A DNA stretch of 64,000 nucleotides from Bactericera cockerelli (lineage: Eukaryota > Arthropoda > Insecta > Hemiptera > Triozidae), in contig CM044958.1 of NCBI GenBank assembly GCA_024516035.1, forward strand, positions 46,759,205 through 46,823,204, given 5' to 3'. Both the position numbers and the translations under genes were made by a program. The notes under the pieces are model-generated. The model made no database searches and had not been told where the DNA came from. It saw only the letters and a program-made list of their open reading frames with translations. Positions 29,941 to 41,381 of the stretch are shown one piece after another; position 1 is the first letter of the stretch, and each line of letters opens with the position of its first letter.

Positions 29941-32900
29941 ATGGATGTTGAAGATGATGACTCTGTTACCACCAAACGTATACTCACCAGGTTCAAGTCA
30001 GACAATGGAGAGGTTGCCGGGGACTTGTTGGACTTACCACTGAACGTTAACACTGAGCACTTGTCTCTCATTGTCAACTCATTGCTGCATCAAGTAAGTC
30101 TAGGATTAAAACTCATAGACAATTTTTTTTTTTTAAATTCAGAACACATTAAATGTCAGAGAGGTTGCAATATAGGTAGTTAAGCAATATGTTTTTTATG
30201 TTTAATTTTATAATAGATTACCTCATTAGAAAAGTTAAGCAACATATATTTTTACTCTGTTGCATGAATGAAACTGAATGAAAAACTCTAATAATACTAA
30301 GTGACAAACTAATGTGTCAATTTCTCCATTAAACTTTATGGAGCACTAGCGGGCTGTCGCCCGCTTTGCGGGCCGAGGCATGGCCGTTAAAGCAAAAAAT
30401 CCTTTTTCGCCAATGGCAGGTGTTGTAGTGGGAATTTCGAAAAATCCCGTCTTATTGCACATCTAGACTATAAGACAAAGCTACCTACCAAATTTCAGCT
30501 TCCTAGGACTTACGGTTTGGGCTGTAGAGCGATGATCAGTCAGTGGTCAGTCAGTCAGTGACTTTGACATTTATATTAAGATTTGTTAATGTCCCCAGGA
30601 CTAAGCAACTAGCCCATAAGATTTTAAAGTGAATTTTAGAAAAGATATTAAAAAATATAACTGATGTTAAAGTGAGAGATTTGTGGTAGTTACTGAAAAA
30701 ATGGTCTTTTCTATCACATTAATGTTTCTGACTTGAAAATGACAATACATATTTGTTCATCACAGGAAGAGGGCACTCCCTACTTGTTCTTTGTGAACGA
30801 GAAGGAAATCACCAAGACTCTGTCTGATGTTCTGGACCTGGCTATTCTCAACACAGAGGAGGTGGTGGATATTGTCTACCAGAAGCAGGCTGTGTTTCAA
30901 GTCCGCCCTGTCACGCGATGCACGAGTTCAATGCCTGGTGAGGATTTCAAATAATATAATTAAAATAAATAAATAATTATAAAAATAAATTATAAATACT
31001 GTCTTTCTTACTGGGGTTGATGTGATTAGCTGGGTTTCCAGCTGGGTCATGATTATGGTATAATTAATCCTTTTAAAATAAAAGGGATACCTATGGGTTC
31101 TATGCATTTTTATATTCTCAGTGGTTCCCAAGATACAGGGGGTGGACAGGATCTAATGGACACCCTGTTTACAAGTTAGTATTATTAATAAAAAAAATAA
31201 AAAAAAAACAGGTCGGTAGATAATTTTGGAGATAATATTAAAAAGAAGAAAAATTAAAATATATGTCCTTACTCCTAACATTACTAAAGAGTGAGTTTAA
31301 TGCCCATAGCAATCTCTTCTACCCAACCTTTATTAATTTGTCTGTTATAATCTGCTGTTTTCAAAGATCTTAATCATGAAACAACTTTTTTTTCCAATCT
31401 GTCATTGCTTTGCGTCCAAACTCGACATTAATTATCCTTCTATTTCCACCAGGTCATGCTGAGGCAGTGATATCGGTCAAGTTCAGTCCAGATGGTCGGA
31501 GTCTGGCCTCAGGGTCCGGAGACACCACTGTACGATTCTGGGATGTGTCAACTCAGACCCCAATGTTCAAATGTGAAGGTGAGCTCCGTTTGCTAAATAA
31601 GACTGTAGTCAGTCCAATCAACTTCACTTGCTTGATCAATAACCTTGTAACTTAGAGGTTTGTGGTTTGAGTCCCATGTATTGGGAATAGGTATTAATAA
31701 GTTTGAGCTTCAGTAATTGTGAAATGGCTCTTGTGAATACACCAATTTTAAAATAAAATATATTTAAAAAAAAAATTGTATTTTAAAATAAAATATAATA
31801 CTTTTCAATCGCAGCAATTTGTTACTGCAAATCTTTTACCCATGGATCAAGTTTTCTTCAATCAGATTTCTAGAAAAATCTTTTCTGGGTAGGACAAAGG
31901 TATTTTTAATCACGGGAATAATACAGTGGGTCAGTGAATCGGTATTATAATTATTCTAAGAGTGTCAGAATAGTAGAAGCATGCCCAATTTTGTTTATTA
32001 TTCTAATTCTTTAAGTTATTAATTCATTTCAGTTTGTCAAGTGGTTAACGCGCCTGTCTGGTAATACAGGTAGCGTAGGGATCCATTGGTTCGAATCCCA
32101 TCCAGTGCACGAATTTTTCTTCATTAAGTTGAGTTTGTGACTACATAATAATAAGACTCTGAGGGTTAGGTGGTAGAAAATGCTTTGAGCATTAACATCG
32201 CCTGGTGGTTACCTTCCACTCAAGAGTGTCATAATTATTATTAGTATGTTATAAGTTTGGGACTTGATATGTAAACATTGTTTTCCCATATGTGTTATCC
32301 TATTTATTTGCTCTGTCAGGTCACAAGCACTGGGTCCTGTGCATTGCCTGGTCTCCGGATAGCAAGCGGCTTGTGTCTGGGTGTAAGAACGGAGTCATCC
32401 ATGCTTGGGACAGCAGTACAGGGAAACAGATAGGCCAGCCCATGCGTGGTCACAAGCAGTGGATCACTGCTCTGTCCTGGGAGCCATTCCATTTGAACTA
32501 CCAGTGCAGGAGGTATGTTATTATATATTTCATCACTTTTACAGGTATATTATGATGGTCACACTGGTCTACATGACAATGTGTGTACTATATTATTATT
32601 ATAATAATATTATTTTACATTTTATTAATAAGGACATAATTATATACACAAACAGATAATTACAAATTAAAAACAGAAAAAAAATGGAGAAAAAATAAAT
32701 AAATATACACATGTCCTAACTAAAGGGCGGGGTTATTGCCTTGGCAATCTCTTCCACCCAACCCTTATGTTAGGAGAAAGGTAGTAGAGAAAGGTTCAAA
32801 CTTTTATCTTTGTCTGTTGGCTTTTTTGAGGAGTTAAAAAGAAAAAAAAAAAAAAAAATCGCTGGTTTTATTTTTACTTCTTTATTATTATTCAAATTGC

Positions 32901-35900
32901 TGTTTTAGAAAAAGTGAAAACTAAAATAAACAAAAACGACCTCAATTTGATTTAAGGTTTGTCTTTAATTTTCGGTGCTCAACTCGATATATTAATTATG
33001 TATTTTAAAACAGCTTTGATGTTCTCGGCCTAACCCAGGCTCGGTGAGGTGAATATAGGTAGCTGGTTGCTAAGTTTCTAGCAAATGGAAGTTTAAACAT
33101 AAACACTCATCTCGATAAGACCTTGGTAGTTCAAGGGGATGTTAAAACCCATAATAATAATAATATCGCCATATTTTTACTGACCGATTAGGACCACTAA
33201 ATCACATTATTCCAGCAGTAAGCCCAAGACGTATTATTATGTAGTTAAAATCCCAAATGCGAGGTAAAGTGCGACTTTAACCATTGAGCTAGCAAGACAG
33301 ACATTATGACTGCATGCTGTGTTTTGTAATGTTACAGATTTGCAAGCAGTGGCAAAGACGGTGCTATTCGTATCTGGGATGTGGTTCTGAGTCAGTGTGT
33401 GCGGGTGTTTACCTCTCACACGCGCAGTGTCACCTGCATCCGGTGGGGAGGCAGTGGTCTCATATATTCCGCCTCTCAGGTTAGTGTAGCTAGGAGACTG
33501 CTACTTGAGAGGAGACCAATAGTATAGCTAGAGGAGTAGACCAATAGTATAGCTAGAGGAGGAGACCATTAGATTACTTCTCTCATTAGTCATTTTATTA
33601 TTATTAAATACTTTATTAGATATAAAACACATATGTACAGTCCAAATAATTATGATAAAAATTAAATAAATGGAGACAGTTAAAACAATGAAGACGGGGG
33701 AAGAATAGATAAATAAATATACACTTTTGTCCTAACTAAAGGGTGGGGTTATTGGCTATGGCAATCTCTTCCACACAACCTTTAGTCTTAGTTGGGCAGT
33801 ATAAATAAATTGACATTTATTAATATCTCCCTTATTTCAAAGTTGTGTAGTATGTACCAATTGTACCAATACACTCTCTCTTACCGACCTCAGTAGATTG
33901 GTGGATAAGGTGGTGGACTCATAACCAGAGGTCGGTGGTTTGCATCCCAAGTTCAGAAAAGATTTAGTAAAGCAAGTTTCAGTAATTGTGTAATCACGAT
34001 TTTAATCAACAGAAATATTTTAACATTTTTTATAACTTTAACTTACCAATATTCCCTCTCTGCTCCGGCCCCATCTAGGACCGGACAATCAAGGTGTGGC
34101 GAGCCAGTGATGGAGTGATGTGCAGAACACTGGAAGGCCACGCCCACTGGGTAAACACATTAGCTCTGAGCACCGACTATGTGATGAGGGTGGAGGCTAC
34201 ATCTCACGATGGCTTCAAATATGATCCCGCCAAAGGTAAGTTGCATAATTTAATTATAGAAGGTAAGTTGCATAATTTAATTATAGAAATGAAATTCTGT
34301 TAACACGAAAGAATTCTTAGGCCCTTGTCGATCTTCGTTCCTTATTTGAAATCCCGATAACTCGAAATAAAACTTTTGTCCCTTGAATTTAGAGTCAGCG
34401 GGATTCTACCATACATTTATTACAAAGCCCAGAAGTACAAATTATAAAGTATGACACTCAGTGGGATCCTTACTTTAGTCCTAATCCAACAGTATACATA
34501 ATAAGAAATATCTATGTTTATTGTTATTATATTACTATTTTAGTAGGTAGCGCAGGACTTTTCCATATTTTCAATTTCTTTTTTTTTTACCTATAATTCC
34601 AACACTGGTCACACTAAAGCAGCTACTCATTTTCCTAACGAGGTATGAGTGGACCCTGAACATTCAATAACAGAGTAGAAGAAATTCTGTCCCACTGGGG
34701 ATTGAACCCAGGTCACCAATCATGCAATGCCTAGCGTGCTAAATCGCTCGGTCAAGGTGACAACTGAGTATTTATGGTAGCTCTGTCCCGGTAGCTCAGT
34801 GGTAAAGGCGGCACTCTGTGAATCCAAAGATTTCAGAAGTCGCGGGTTCGAAACCCAGCCGAGACATGACAAGTTATCCTCCCACTTGGGACTTTTACCA
34901 CATAATAATGAGTCTTGAGCTAACTGCTCGAATAATGGGGCTTAATAGTCCTAATCGGGCAGTATAAATAAGGCATTATTATTATTTATAAGTTCATCAT
35001 TATTAATTTTCAGCGGAGGAGTGTTCCAAGCAGGCTCTGCTGAGGTACCAGGCCCAGTGTCCAGAGGGGGAGAGGCTGGTGTCTGGCTCTGACGATTTCA
35101 CTCTCTTCCTCTGGAACCCGGAGAAGGACAAGAAGTCTCTGGGTAAGTCCTCACTCCTCTTTCACCTGACATTCGACTCTGATTCATACAGGCTGGGTTG
35201 TTGTGTTTGTAGCCAGCTTAGCTACAGGTGCGGGGTGTGATGATCTCTAGCCAACTTAAGTTGAAAAGTTGGCTCGTCCTGAACTACATATTTGAGATTC
35301 TGACTGGGGGACGTTAAACAGGGAGAAGACTAGTGTCTCGCTAGAGGGCTATGAACAGAGAACAGACTAGCCAACCCTTACAAGCCAGGCTAGCTTGCAG
35401 TTTCCTAAGGGTTTAATGGCTTATAAAGAAAACTCCAAGTCCTCATGATGGTTGATCGCACATAGAAATATGTGGTTCAGGACGAGCCAACTTTGAAATA
35501 AAGTTGCCTGGAGACCATCACTCACCCCTCCAGCTGTAGCCAAGCTGGTTACAACAACATGTGAGATCAACCATTGTGAGAACTATTGCCTTTACTTTAA
35601 ACCCTTGGAAAACTGCAAGCTACTCTGGCATGTTAGGGTTGGCTAGTGTGTTCTCTATTTAGAGTTCTCAAGTGTGACACAGGTCTTCTCCCTGTTCAAC
35701 TAACGTCCCCCGGCCAAATAAGGGTTAGGTGAAAGAGATTGCCCTAGGCAATAACTCCGCCCTACGTCCGTCCCGGTAGCTCAGTCGTCAAGGCGTCGTT
35801 TTGGTCATCCAGAGCTAGAGGTCGCGAGTTCGAAACTCAGCCGGGACGTGACAAGTTATCCTTTGGATTTTGACCACATAATAATTCATCTTGGGCTTAC

Positions 35901-38900
35901 CGTTGTCCTAATAGGACTTATTATTCCTAATTGGTTAGTATAAAATATAAGGAATATTATTATTACCCTTTACTTTGTTCGTTCCTTTTTAACTAATGAA
36001 AAGATTTTAGATGATTTTAAAAAGTAAAAATAAGAACTAATTTATTTCTAATTTAAACAACTTTATAAAATTCCACGCTCTGTAGTTTTATTTCTAACTC
36101 ATTCATAATTATTTGAAATATAATAACTTTATTAACAAAAATACCTAACCATCTGTGTAAGGAACTTTTATTGTATCAAAGAGTTGACACAATATTCAGT
36201 TCGTTTTAAAACTTTACAAATACTTCCTCGTCCATTTCTATCAACAAAAATGATATTATAATATTCCTATTGTAACTTTTTATTAGGTGAAGTGTAGGAC
36301 AACCCTTGTTCCCGTTTTTCTTACGAATAAATTATATTTTTAACCCGTGAGTGGTGTGCTGTATAGAAATTTTCTAACATTCAAATTGATTGGCACCTAA
36401 AATCAGTTTATACTGGTAGAATCAAGTCAGATTTTCGTCTAGCTTTCTAAAATATTGTTTTCTTTGATGTGCCGATCAAGAAATTACGGAGAATTAATTA
36501 TTAGTGTCCGAGTTGAAAGGTCTGGAAATCGTACACAATATCAATGTGTCTGCTGCCATGTTCCAGTGTGTGGGGAACATACATTTGAGCGGATGTTCCG
36601 TTGCCACCAATGCGCCCACCCTGCAGCGGAAGATGATGACACTATGTGATCAACCGAATAAGTGCTTTTTAAAATACTCATTCAGCCCATTTTTTAAGTT
36701 ATAAGAAAATATTTTACGAAAAATCGCCCTAAAACGGGAAAATAAATATGTATGTTAGATTTTTTCTCTACACCAGCCCACTCTTTTAACTTTTTTTTTC
36801 GCACCAATCACGCGTTAAAATAACATACCTGTAGACATTTCTTTAACAAATAATGTAACTAAATGAACCTGTTATTTTTGGAAGATAAATTTAATTAGCC
36901 TATAAGGAATCTGTATTAAATGCATCAATACTAAAGTCAATTTTTCAAAGAATTAATTGATTTAGATTAAAATGTTCATTTTGATACCTTCAAGGAACAC
37001 CTTAATTATTGTTAAGGAAGCCAGTGTAAACGGCGCGTTGAATGCACCGGTTTTTGTAGAATCACCGAAGTTAAGCAACGTCCAGCGAGACGAAGACTTT
37101 GTGATGCTGGCATTCTGGCCCAACCCAGGCTGGATGAGGTTAATGTGGGCAGCAGCTTTGTGAGTTTCGTGCGAATGGAGGGTAACACTCCCATCGTGAT
37201 ATGACCATGCAGTTGAAAGCAACATTAAAGCCAAATTAAAAAAAAAATCAAGGAAAGAAACTTCACTGAAATTGTTTTCACGCCTTTTCTTCTCATTTCG
37301 CAGACTAGTCTCTTACGGGGAAAATAAACAAAATGTTGTTATACCTCTCTAGAAAAATCGTACTGTGACGGGTAAAGTATTGATTTCGCATATTGTTTTA
37401 AATGGGGAAATATCATGAAGAACTGTGTCAAAGTGGATACTGATTAAACTAAGAACATCACCTTCTATTTCAAGTCAGTTCTTAATTTTATTTTCCCGTT
37501 CAAAACTGTCATAATCAAGACTAATTCTAGAGAGTTATAACAAAAAATTATTCATTTTCTCACAATATTAGAAGTGGAATCCATCCTACTAATGGATTCA
37601 TTTTTTCATTACATTTGAGTATGCAACCACTTTGCAATTTAGTATTCAATTAAATGTGGTTACTTGTTTTGATTTAAAGATCTTGAGAACAAGGTAAAAA
37701 ATTATATCTCGATTTTCTACCTGGCCCAAGAGAATTTCTTTGACTACAAATATGTTGGTATTCTGTCGGCAATGAGTGTTCTACACATGGGGCAAAAAGT
37801 TTCGAGGTTCTCGTTGCAGTCCTCACAGACACAGAAATGCCCGCATGGCATGAGCACAATCTCCCTTTCATTCGTCTGACAGATGACACAACGTAACTCT
37901 TCCACTACTTCTGTGTCCCTCATAGCAGCTCTACGGCTATGCCTTGTCTCTCTCATCCTGCGGTCTCTCTCGTCCTTGGCTTTCCTTGCTCTGTATTTGG
38001 CATAGATCTCTCTACCACCGTAAAATAGTAAAGCTGCTGCAATAGTACCAAACAGGAGTGAGAACATTTTGCTGACAGTTTTATTGGATTCTAGGGTGGT
38101 CAGCAGAGATTGGACACTGTCTGAGATAATGAAGAAGGGTTTATCCTTGGGTGCAACTACTGTGTATGAGTTATCTTTGGCAACAACTATGTCTCCTATG
38201 ACACTTACTACGGCTCCCACCTTGAGCATTTCCTCGGTTGTCTGAATACCTGGAAGAATTAAGATATATCATTGCTAATGACTAATCCTTGTTTTAAAAT
38301 ATGTAAATATTATTTGAATATAACTTGAGACAAGAAATTTTCCTTCCTAAATTTTGAATCTCAAAAAGATCATATGATATTGAGATAAAATATTAGAGTT
38401 CAAAACAAGAATTAAAGAAAGTGAAATATTCAAGGAATGTAACATAATTCAGTAGAAAAACTAAAATCTAAATTATACAAATAGTTTGAAAATTATTTCA
38501 GCTCTTTTTTTTTAACTTTTTCAAAAAGTACTTCAACAAGGTCTTTAAGCTGTTGTTTGTCAATGGTTACTTGATTTGTCTAAAATAAATGAGACAGTAT
38601 TGGGACAGATTATATTTTAGTTCTATTTAGAGTTTTGTCAACATTTATGTTATTTCCAGATCTTTTACTTGTCTTAGTTAAAAATCAATTTCTTATTTTC
38701 CTAGCATTCTTACCTCTTTGACGGCTCCCAGAGACAATCATCAAAATCAAATCTGTCACACTAGCACTACTGGGTTCAAATTTGTCATAGGTAACACTCA
38801 TATCCAGTCGATCAGCAAACAGAACATCTTGCACAGCTATTCTGAATTTATCATTGACTAGACAAAATGGTGATGAGCTGTTCTTCTCATGAAGTACTCG

Positions 38901-41381
38901 TGAATGATCACCCCAGAATCCAAACCGGGTTCTTGATGAGATATGCTCTGATATTGTTAACCTCTGTGCTACTCCAAATATAGAATTATCATACAAACTA
39001 GTCAGTGGTCCTTCAATTGGGGTAACTTTTCCTTTAACCAGACCATATGTCCTGTTGTTATCTAGTTCATTGTATGTGTAAACAACATTCTCTCCCTTGT
39101 GTCGACTCTCTTGAACACACTTAATGTTGTGTTTGTGCTTTGTGTAACTGTACGAGCTGATTCCTAACAAGACTAGATCAACTGTGAGAAGACCCAATTC
39201 TCGGGCATGTTGGGCTATGTATTCCTTAATCAAATCCATTTGAGAAAATCTTTAGGGTCTTCTTATCTGAAAAATACAACAGTAAAATAAAAGTCATTTT
39301 TGTTGGATTTCTTTCTCTTTTCTAGACATGCTAAAATTAGACAGTTCATCACACTTCAAGTATAATTTCTGATTGCATATCAAAAATTACTGCAAACACA
39401 CTGACTGCAATACCATACCCTCCTGTAGCAATAAAAAAATTGCAAGTTAATGTAGCTACCAAGTATTAGCCTGTTTTTGTTGTTCCTGAATATACTTTAA
39501 ATCAATAGTTATTATTAACAAGATATGTGTTTTATTGATAAAGTACAAAATTACAGAATAATAAAATTACAATGCTTAAAATTAAGGTGCAAGAAATTAA
39601 CATGGCAAGAGTAATGTTACACATACAACATATTAATCAAACTCTGTAAAACAGATTACTAGGCCATGCAATTAATTTCAAATCATATCAGCATTTAGAT
39701 TGACATTTTTTTTTTAATTTGCCATACTTTAGTATTATCTATATAATGATATTACTCCTAGTCTAAATATCAATATAATTATTGTACATGTAGAGCTTTA
39801 CGTACTTGTGCTGACTGAGGAGATTCAATCATTCAGATTAGTGCTTTACATGAAAAAATATTTTCATGTATTTTTGTTTTCAATCATTCAAACTAGTGTA
39901 TTATACATCAGGGACAGGTGTTTACCCACCACTTGCTGGGAATTGTATCATCCATCCAGATGAACCTCACTCAGCCTGGGTAGGGTGGAAAATGTTCTTT
40001 ACTTGGGAAGTGATAGAAATTTGAGGACAATCTGCCCCATAGGGTGTTCCAACTCACAATTTCTGAACCACCCTTAGTCACAACCATTACACAATAGAAC
40101 AGTCAAGATCTAGAAAAACTGTCTGAGAATATACATTAACTTGTCTATTTCAAGGAATGGAAATTTTAAGATGTCTTACCAACTAGTGCTGATCATTGCA
40201 CCATTCACCTTGAATGAAAAATATCTCTTTTAGGTAACTTTGTATCTTGAATTAAACTTTCTTTTACAAGAATCTGTTGTATCGTGATGTTTTTTTAGAA
40301 ACGATTAAACTGAATTTCCAATCTTTACTTGGAACATTTGTAAGTTTTGATTGTGAATTAATCCTAGTACTTGTTCAATTTTCACTTGTGAGAATTACGA
40401 AAATTGAGGAATGATAAGTTTTAAGTAATTCAAAATTTCGCGGGCATCGGTGCGAGCCAGCTAGTAAGAACCGTTCACACGTTCCGTGTTTCGTTCAATC
40501 GATTTTTACTTTCCTTATCCCATAGTAAGGAAAGTATTGTATTCGTCGAAAATTTAATCTACCCTATTTTTCACATTTCTGTACAAATCATAGCCTCAGG
40601 ATACCAAATTTTTTTTGGCCTCTCATCCGTCCGTGTGTCTGTGAACACGACATCGAGAATGGTAAGAGTTAGGAAGTTGAAATTTGATACCTATGGAAGT
40701 TGATTTTATATACCACACAAACCACCAAACTTTTTGTTAAATTCGGCAGCAACCTTCGGCTACAAGGCCGCAAAAAGTGGCCAAAAGTTTTTTAATATTA
40801 AGGAAAGTAAAAAAATAAAAGGGTTTACTCGGATCATTTTTTTATATCTTGTACTTTTTATCAAATACAATGTGGTACTGATTACGAATTTGACATTAAC
40901 TTTTAGCTGCTACCGTTGAGTGAGTTGAGTCACATGGTGTCACACCAATTTATATTAACTGGCTCGATTTTCGTTTACTGTTTGCCTGATGAATTTAATA
41001 CCTACGACACATATGTGTTGTTTTACTAGTTATGTAAGTTAGGGACTCTAGTTAAATATGTACCCAGTAGGCGTGGCCTTCCAGTGTTCTGCATATCACT
41101 CCATCACTGGCTCGCCACACCTTGATTGTCCGGTCCTAGATGGGCGCGGAGCTGAGAGAGAATTTTACTAACGTAAATTTTACTTACATAAATATGTTGT
41201 ATGTTCCATCAAATAAACTCAAAATAAAATAAAATAAACAAACTACTTCCCGCCTGGTTCCAGCTCGCATGACAGGTCACCAGCAACTCATCAACTGTGT
41301 GGAGTTCTCACCGGACGCGCGAATCATCGCCTCAGCCTCGTTTGACAAGAGCATTAAACTCTGGGACGGGAGGATAGGAAA
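29941..41381 (+). CDS. NLE1: Notchless homolog NLE1, WD40 ribosome-assembly factor (8 exons, 3' end missing)
   Basis: NLE1 (Rsa4 in yeast) acts in 60S ribosomal subunit maturation with the AAA protein Midasin. Exons: 29941-30093, 30766-30937, 31453-31578, 32320-32512, 33338-33479, 34079-34235, 35014-35142 and 41264-41381, all with GT-AG borders and compatible phases (397 codons). Exons 1-2 give the N-terminal NLE domain ([37 protein letters not shown]). The later exons give WD repeats ([98 protein letters not shown]). The last two repeats, about 85 residues, are not found in the window. Exon 8 is the parent of the array at 41382-43945. MUL1 lies antisense in intron 7. Confidence 0.95.
30335..30600 (+). 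mobile_element. RTE-like retroposon 3' end, copy 1
   Basis: It includes GCGGGCTGTCGCCCGCTTTG, CAAATTTCAGCTTCCTAGGA, then a CAGTCAGTCAGTGACTTTGA run and a TTTATATTAAGAT terminus. A closely matching copy is at 47110-47365. It is the conserved 3' end of a dispersed LINE or its SINE; it lies in NLE1 intron 1. Confidence 0.6.
32030..32250 (+). mobile_element. tRNA-derived SINE B
   Basis: The most complete copy: GTCAAGTGGTTAACGCGCCT (box A), ATTGGTTCGAATCCCATCC (box B), then a GAGTTTGTGACTACATAATA body and AAATGCTTTGAGCATTAAC. Other copies are at 12628, 15618, 16002 and 19125. It lies in NLE1 intron 3. Confidence 0.75.
32575..33262 (-). repeat. Retroposon 3' end, SINE body fragment and SINE A fragment
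   Basis: 32575-32770 is the minus copy of the 11606 family (CTAACTAAAGGGCGGGGTTA, CAATCTCTTCCACCCAACCC). 33012-33130 (plus) is the shared SINE body (CCTAACCCAGGCTCGGTGAG) without a recognisable head. 33155-33262 is the tail half of a minus SINE A. All lie in NLE1 intron 4. Confidence 0.6.
33595..33790 (-). repeat. Retroposon 3' end, further copy
   Basis: Minus copy of the family at 11606, beginning with an ATTATTATTAAATACTTTAT tail and ending GGCAATCTCTTCCACACAAC. It lies in NLE1 intron 5. Confidence 0.6.
34607..34763 (-). mobile_element. tRNA-derived SINE C
   Basis: On the minus strand, GTCACCTTGACCGAGCGATT, then GGTGACCTGGGTTCAATCCC (box B) and GTTCAGGGTCCACTCATACC. Other copies are at 48238-48410, 48657-48720 (partial) and 49358-49452. 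It lies in NLE1 intron 6. Confidence 0.7.
34785..34990 (+). mobile_element. tRNA-derived SINE A, best-preserved head
   Basis: GTCCCGGTAGCTCAGTGGTA, then GGCGGCACTCTGTGAATCC and GCGGGTTCGAAACCCAGCC show both Pol III boxes. The ATT tail ends close to the NLE1 exon 7 acceptor. Confidence 0.8.
35195..35560. mobile_element. MITE with about 80-bp inverted ends
   Basis: The left end, TTGTAGCCAGCTTAGCTACA, then GATGATCTCTAGCCAACTT and TTGGCTCGTCCTGAACTACA, returns inverted as TGTGGTTCAGGACGAGCCAA, GGAGACCATCACTCACCCC and TGTAGCCAAGCTGGTTACAA. Internal sequence carries GGGGGACGTTAAACAGGGAG. Half copies are at 12290-12400 and 15775-15935, and a related stretch at 35590-35720. Confidence 0.75.
35767..35958 (+). 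mobile_element. tRNA-derived SINE A, further copy
   Basis: GTCCGTCCCGGTAGCTCAGT head with GCGAGTTCGAAACTCAGCC, body CATAATAATTCATCTTGGGC and ATT tail. The preceding 35720-35766 is a fragment of the 11606 retroposon end. Confidence 0.75.
36340..36818 (+). mobile_element. piggyBac deletion derivative with transposase C-terminal fragment
   Basis: TTAA at both ends, with termini TTAACCCGTGAGTGGTGTGC and CAATCACGCGTTAA. The retained coding piece at about 36455-36649 reads [14 protein letters not shown], then FRCHQC, the Cys/His pattern of the C-terminal zinc domain of piggyBac transposases, and then stops. The catalytic core is absent. It shares ends with the 95-bp MITE at 15072-15166. Confidence 0.75.
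37018..37230 (+). mobile_element. 5S rRNA-derived SINE, copy 2
   Basis: GCGTTGAATGCACCGGTTTT, ATCACCGAAGTTAAGCAACG, then body CCCAACCCAGGCTGGATGAG and AATGTGGGCAGCAG. The 5S part has the same changes from genuine 5S as copy 1, so both come from one SINE source and not from separate 5S genes. Confidence 0.88.
37744..39239 (-). CDS. MUL1: MUL1/MAPL mitochondrial E3 ubiquitin-protein ligase
   Basis: MUL1 sits in the mitochondrial outer membrane and ubiquitinates or SUMOylates fission/fusion factors, acting in parallel with PINK1-Parkin. Two exons: 38714-39239 and 37744-38249, joined in phase (GT-AG), give 343 residues, close to the 352 of human MUL1. Exon 1 has an N-terminal hydrophobic segment ([13 protein letters not shown]) and the GIDE-type domain ([30 protein letters not shown]). 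Exon 2 has [13 protein letters not shown], a second membrane helix ([17 protein letters not shown]), a basic linker and a C-terminal RING, CVIC, then [12 protein letters not shown] and CPMC. It is complete from ATG to stop. It lies antisense within NLE1 intron 7. Confidence 0.94.
39240..40494. other. Upstream of MUL1: no gene, decayed SINE
   Basis: AT-rich sequence that should carry the MUL1 promoter; no distinct motif was found. At 39905-40100 there is a worn minus copy of SINE D (GAACCTCACTCAGCCTGGGT). Confidence 0.5.
40495..40930. repeat. Dispersed repeat (CTTTCCTTATCC family), copy 2
   Basis: ACTTTCCTTATCCCATAGTA, then GTATTGTATTCGTCGAAAAT, TCACATTTCTGTACAAATCA and TTGAAATTTGATACC. It matches 26410-26960. 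Confidence 0.6.
41063..41163 (-). pseudogene. Inverted partial copy of NLE1 exon 6 with its acceptor
   Basis: The minus strand reads like 34050-34152: the pyrimidine-rich tail of intron 5, CTAG, then the exon start GGACCGGACAATCAAGGTGT and on to GGAAGGCCACGCCTACTGGG. There are a few mismatches, mainly in the intronic part. It lies about 100 bp before NLE1 exon 8. It cannot be spliced into NLE1 because it is antisense. Confidence 0.9.

Noticed and set aside
34785..34860. tRNA gene
   Set aside because: Box A and B are present, but the rest does not fold as a tRNA and several copies share a SINE body and tail.
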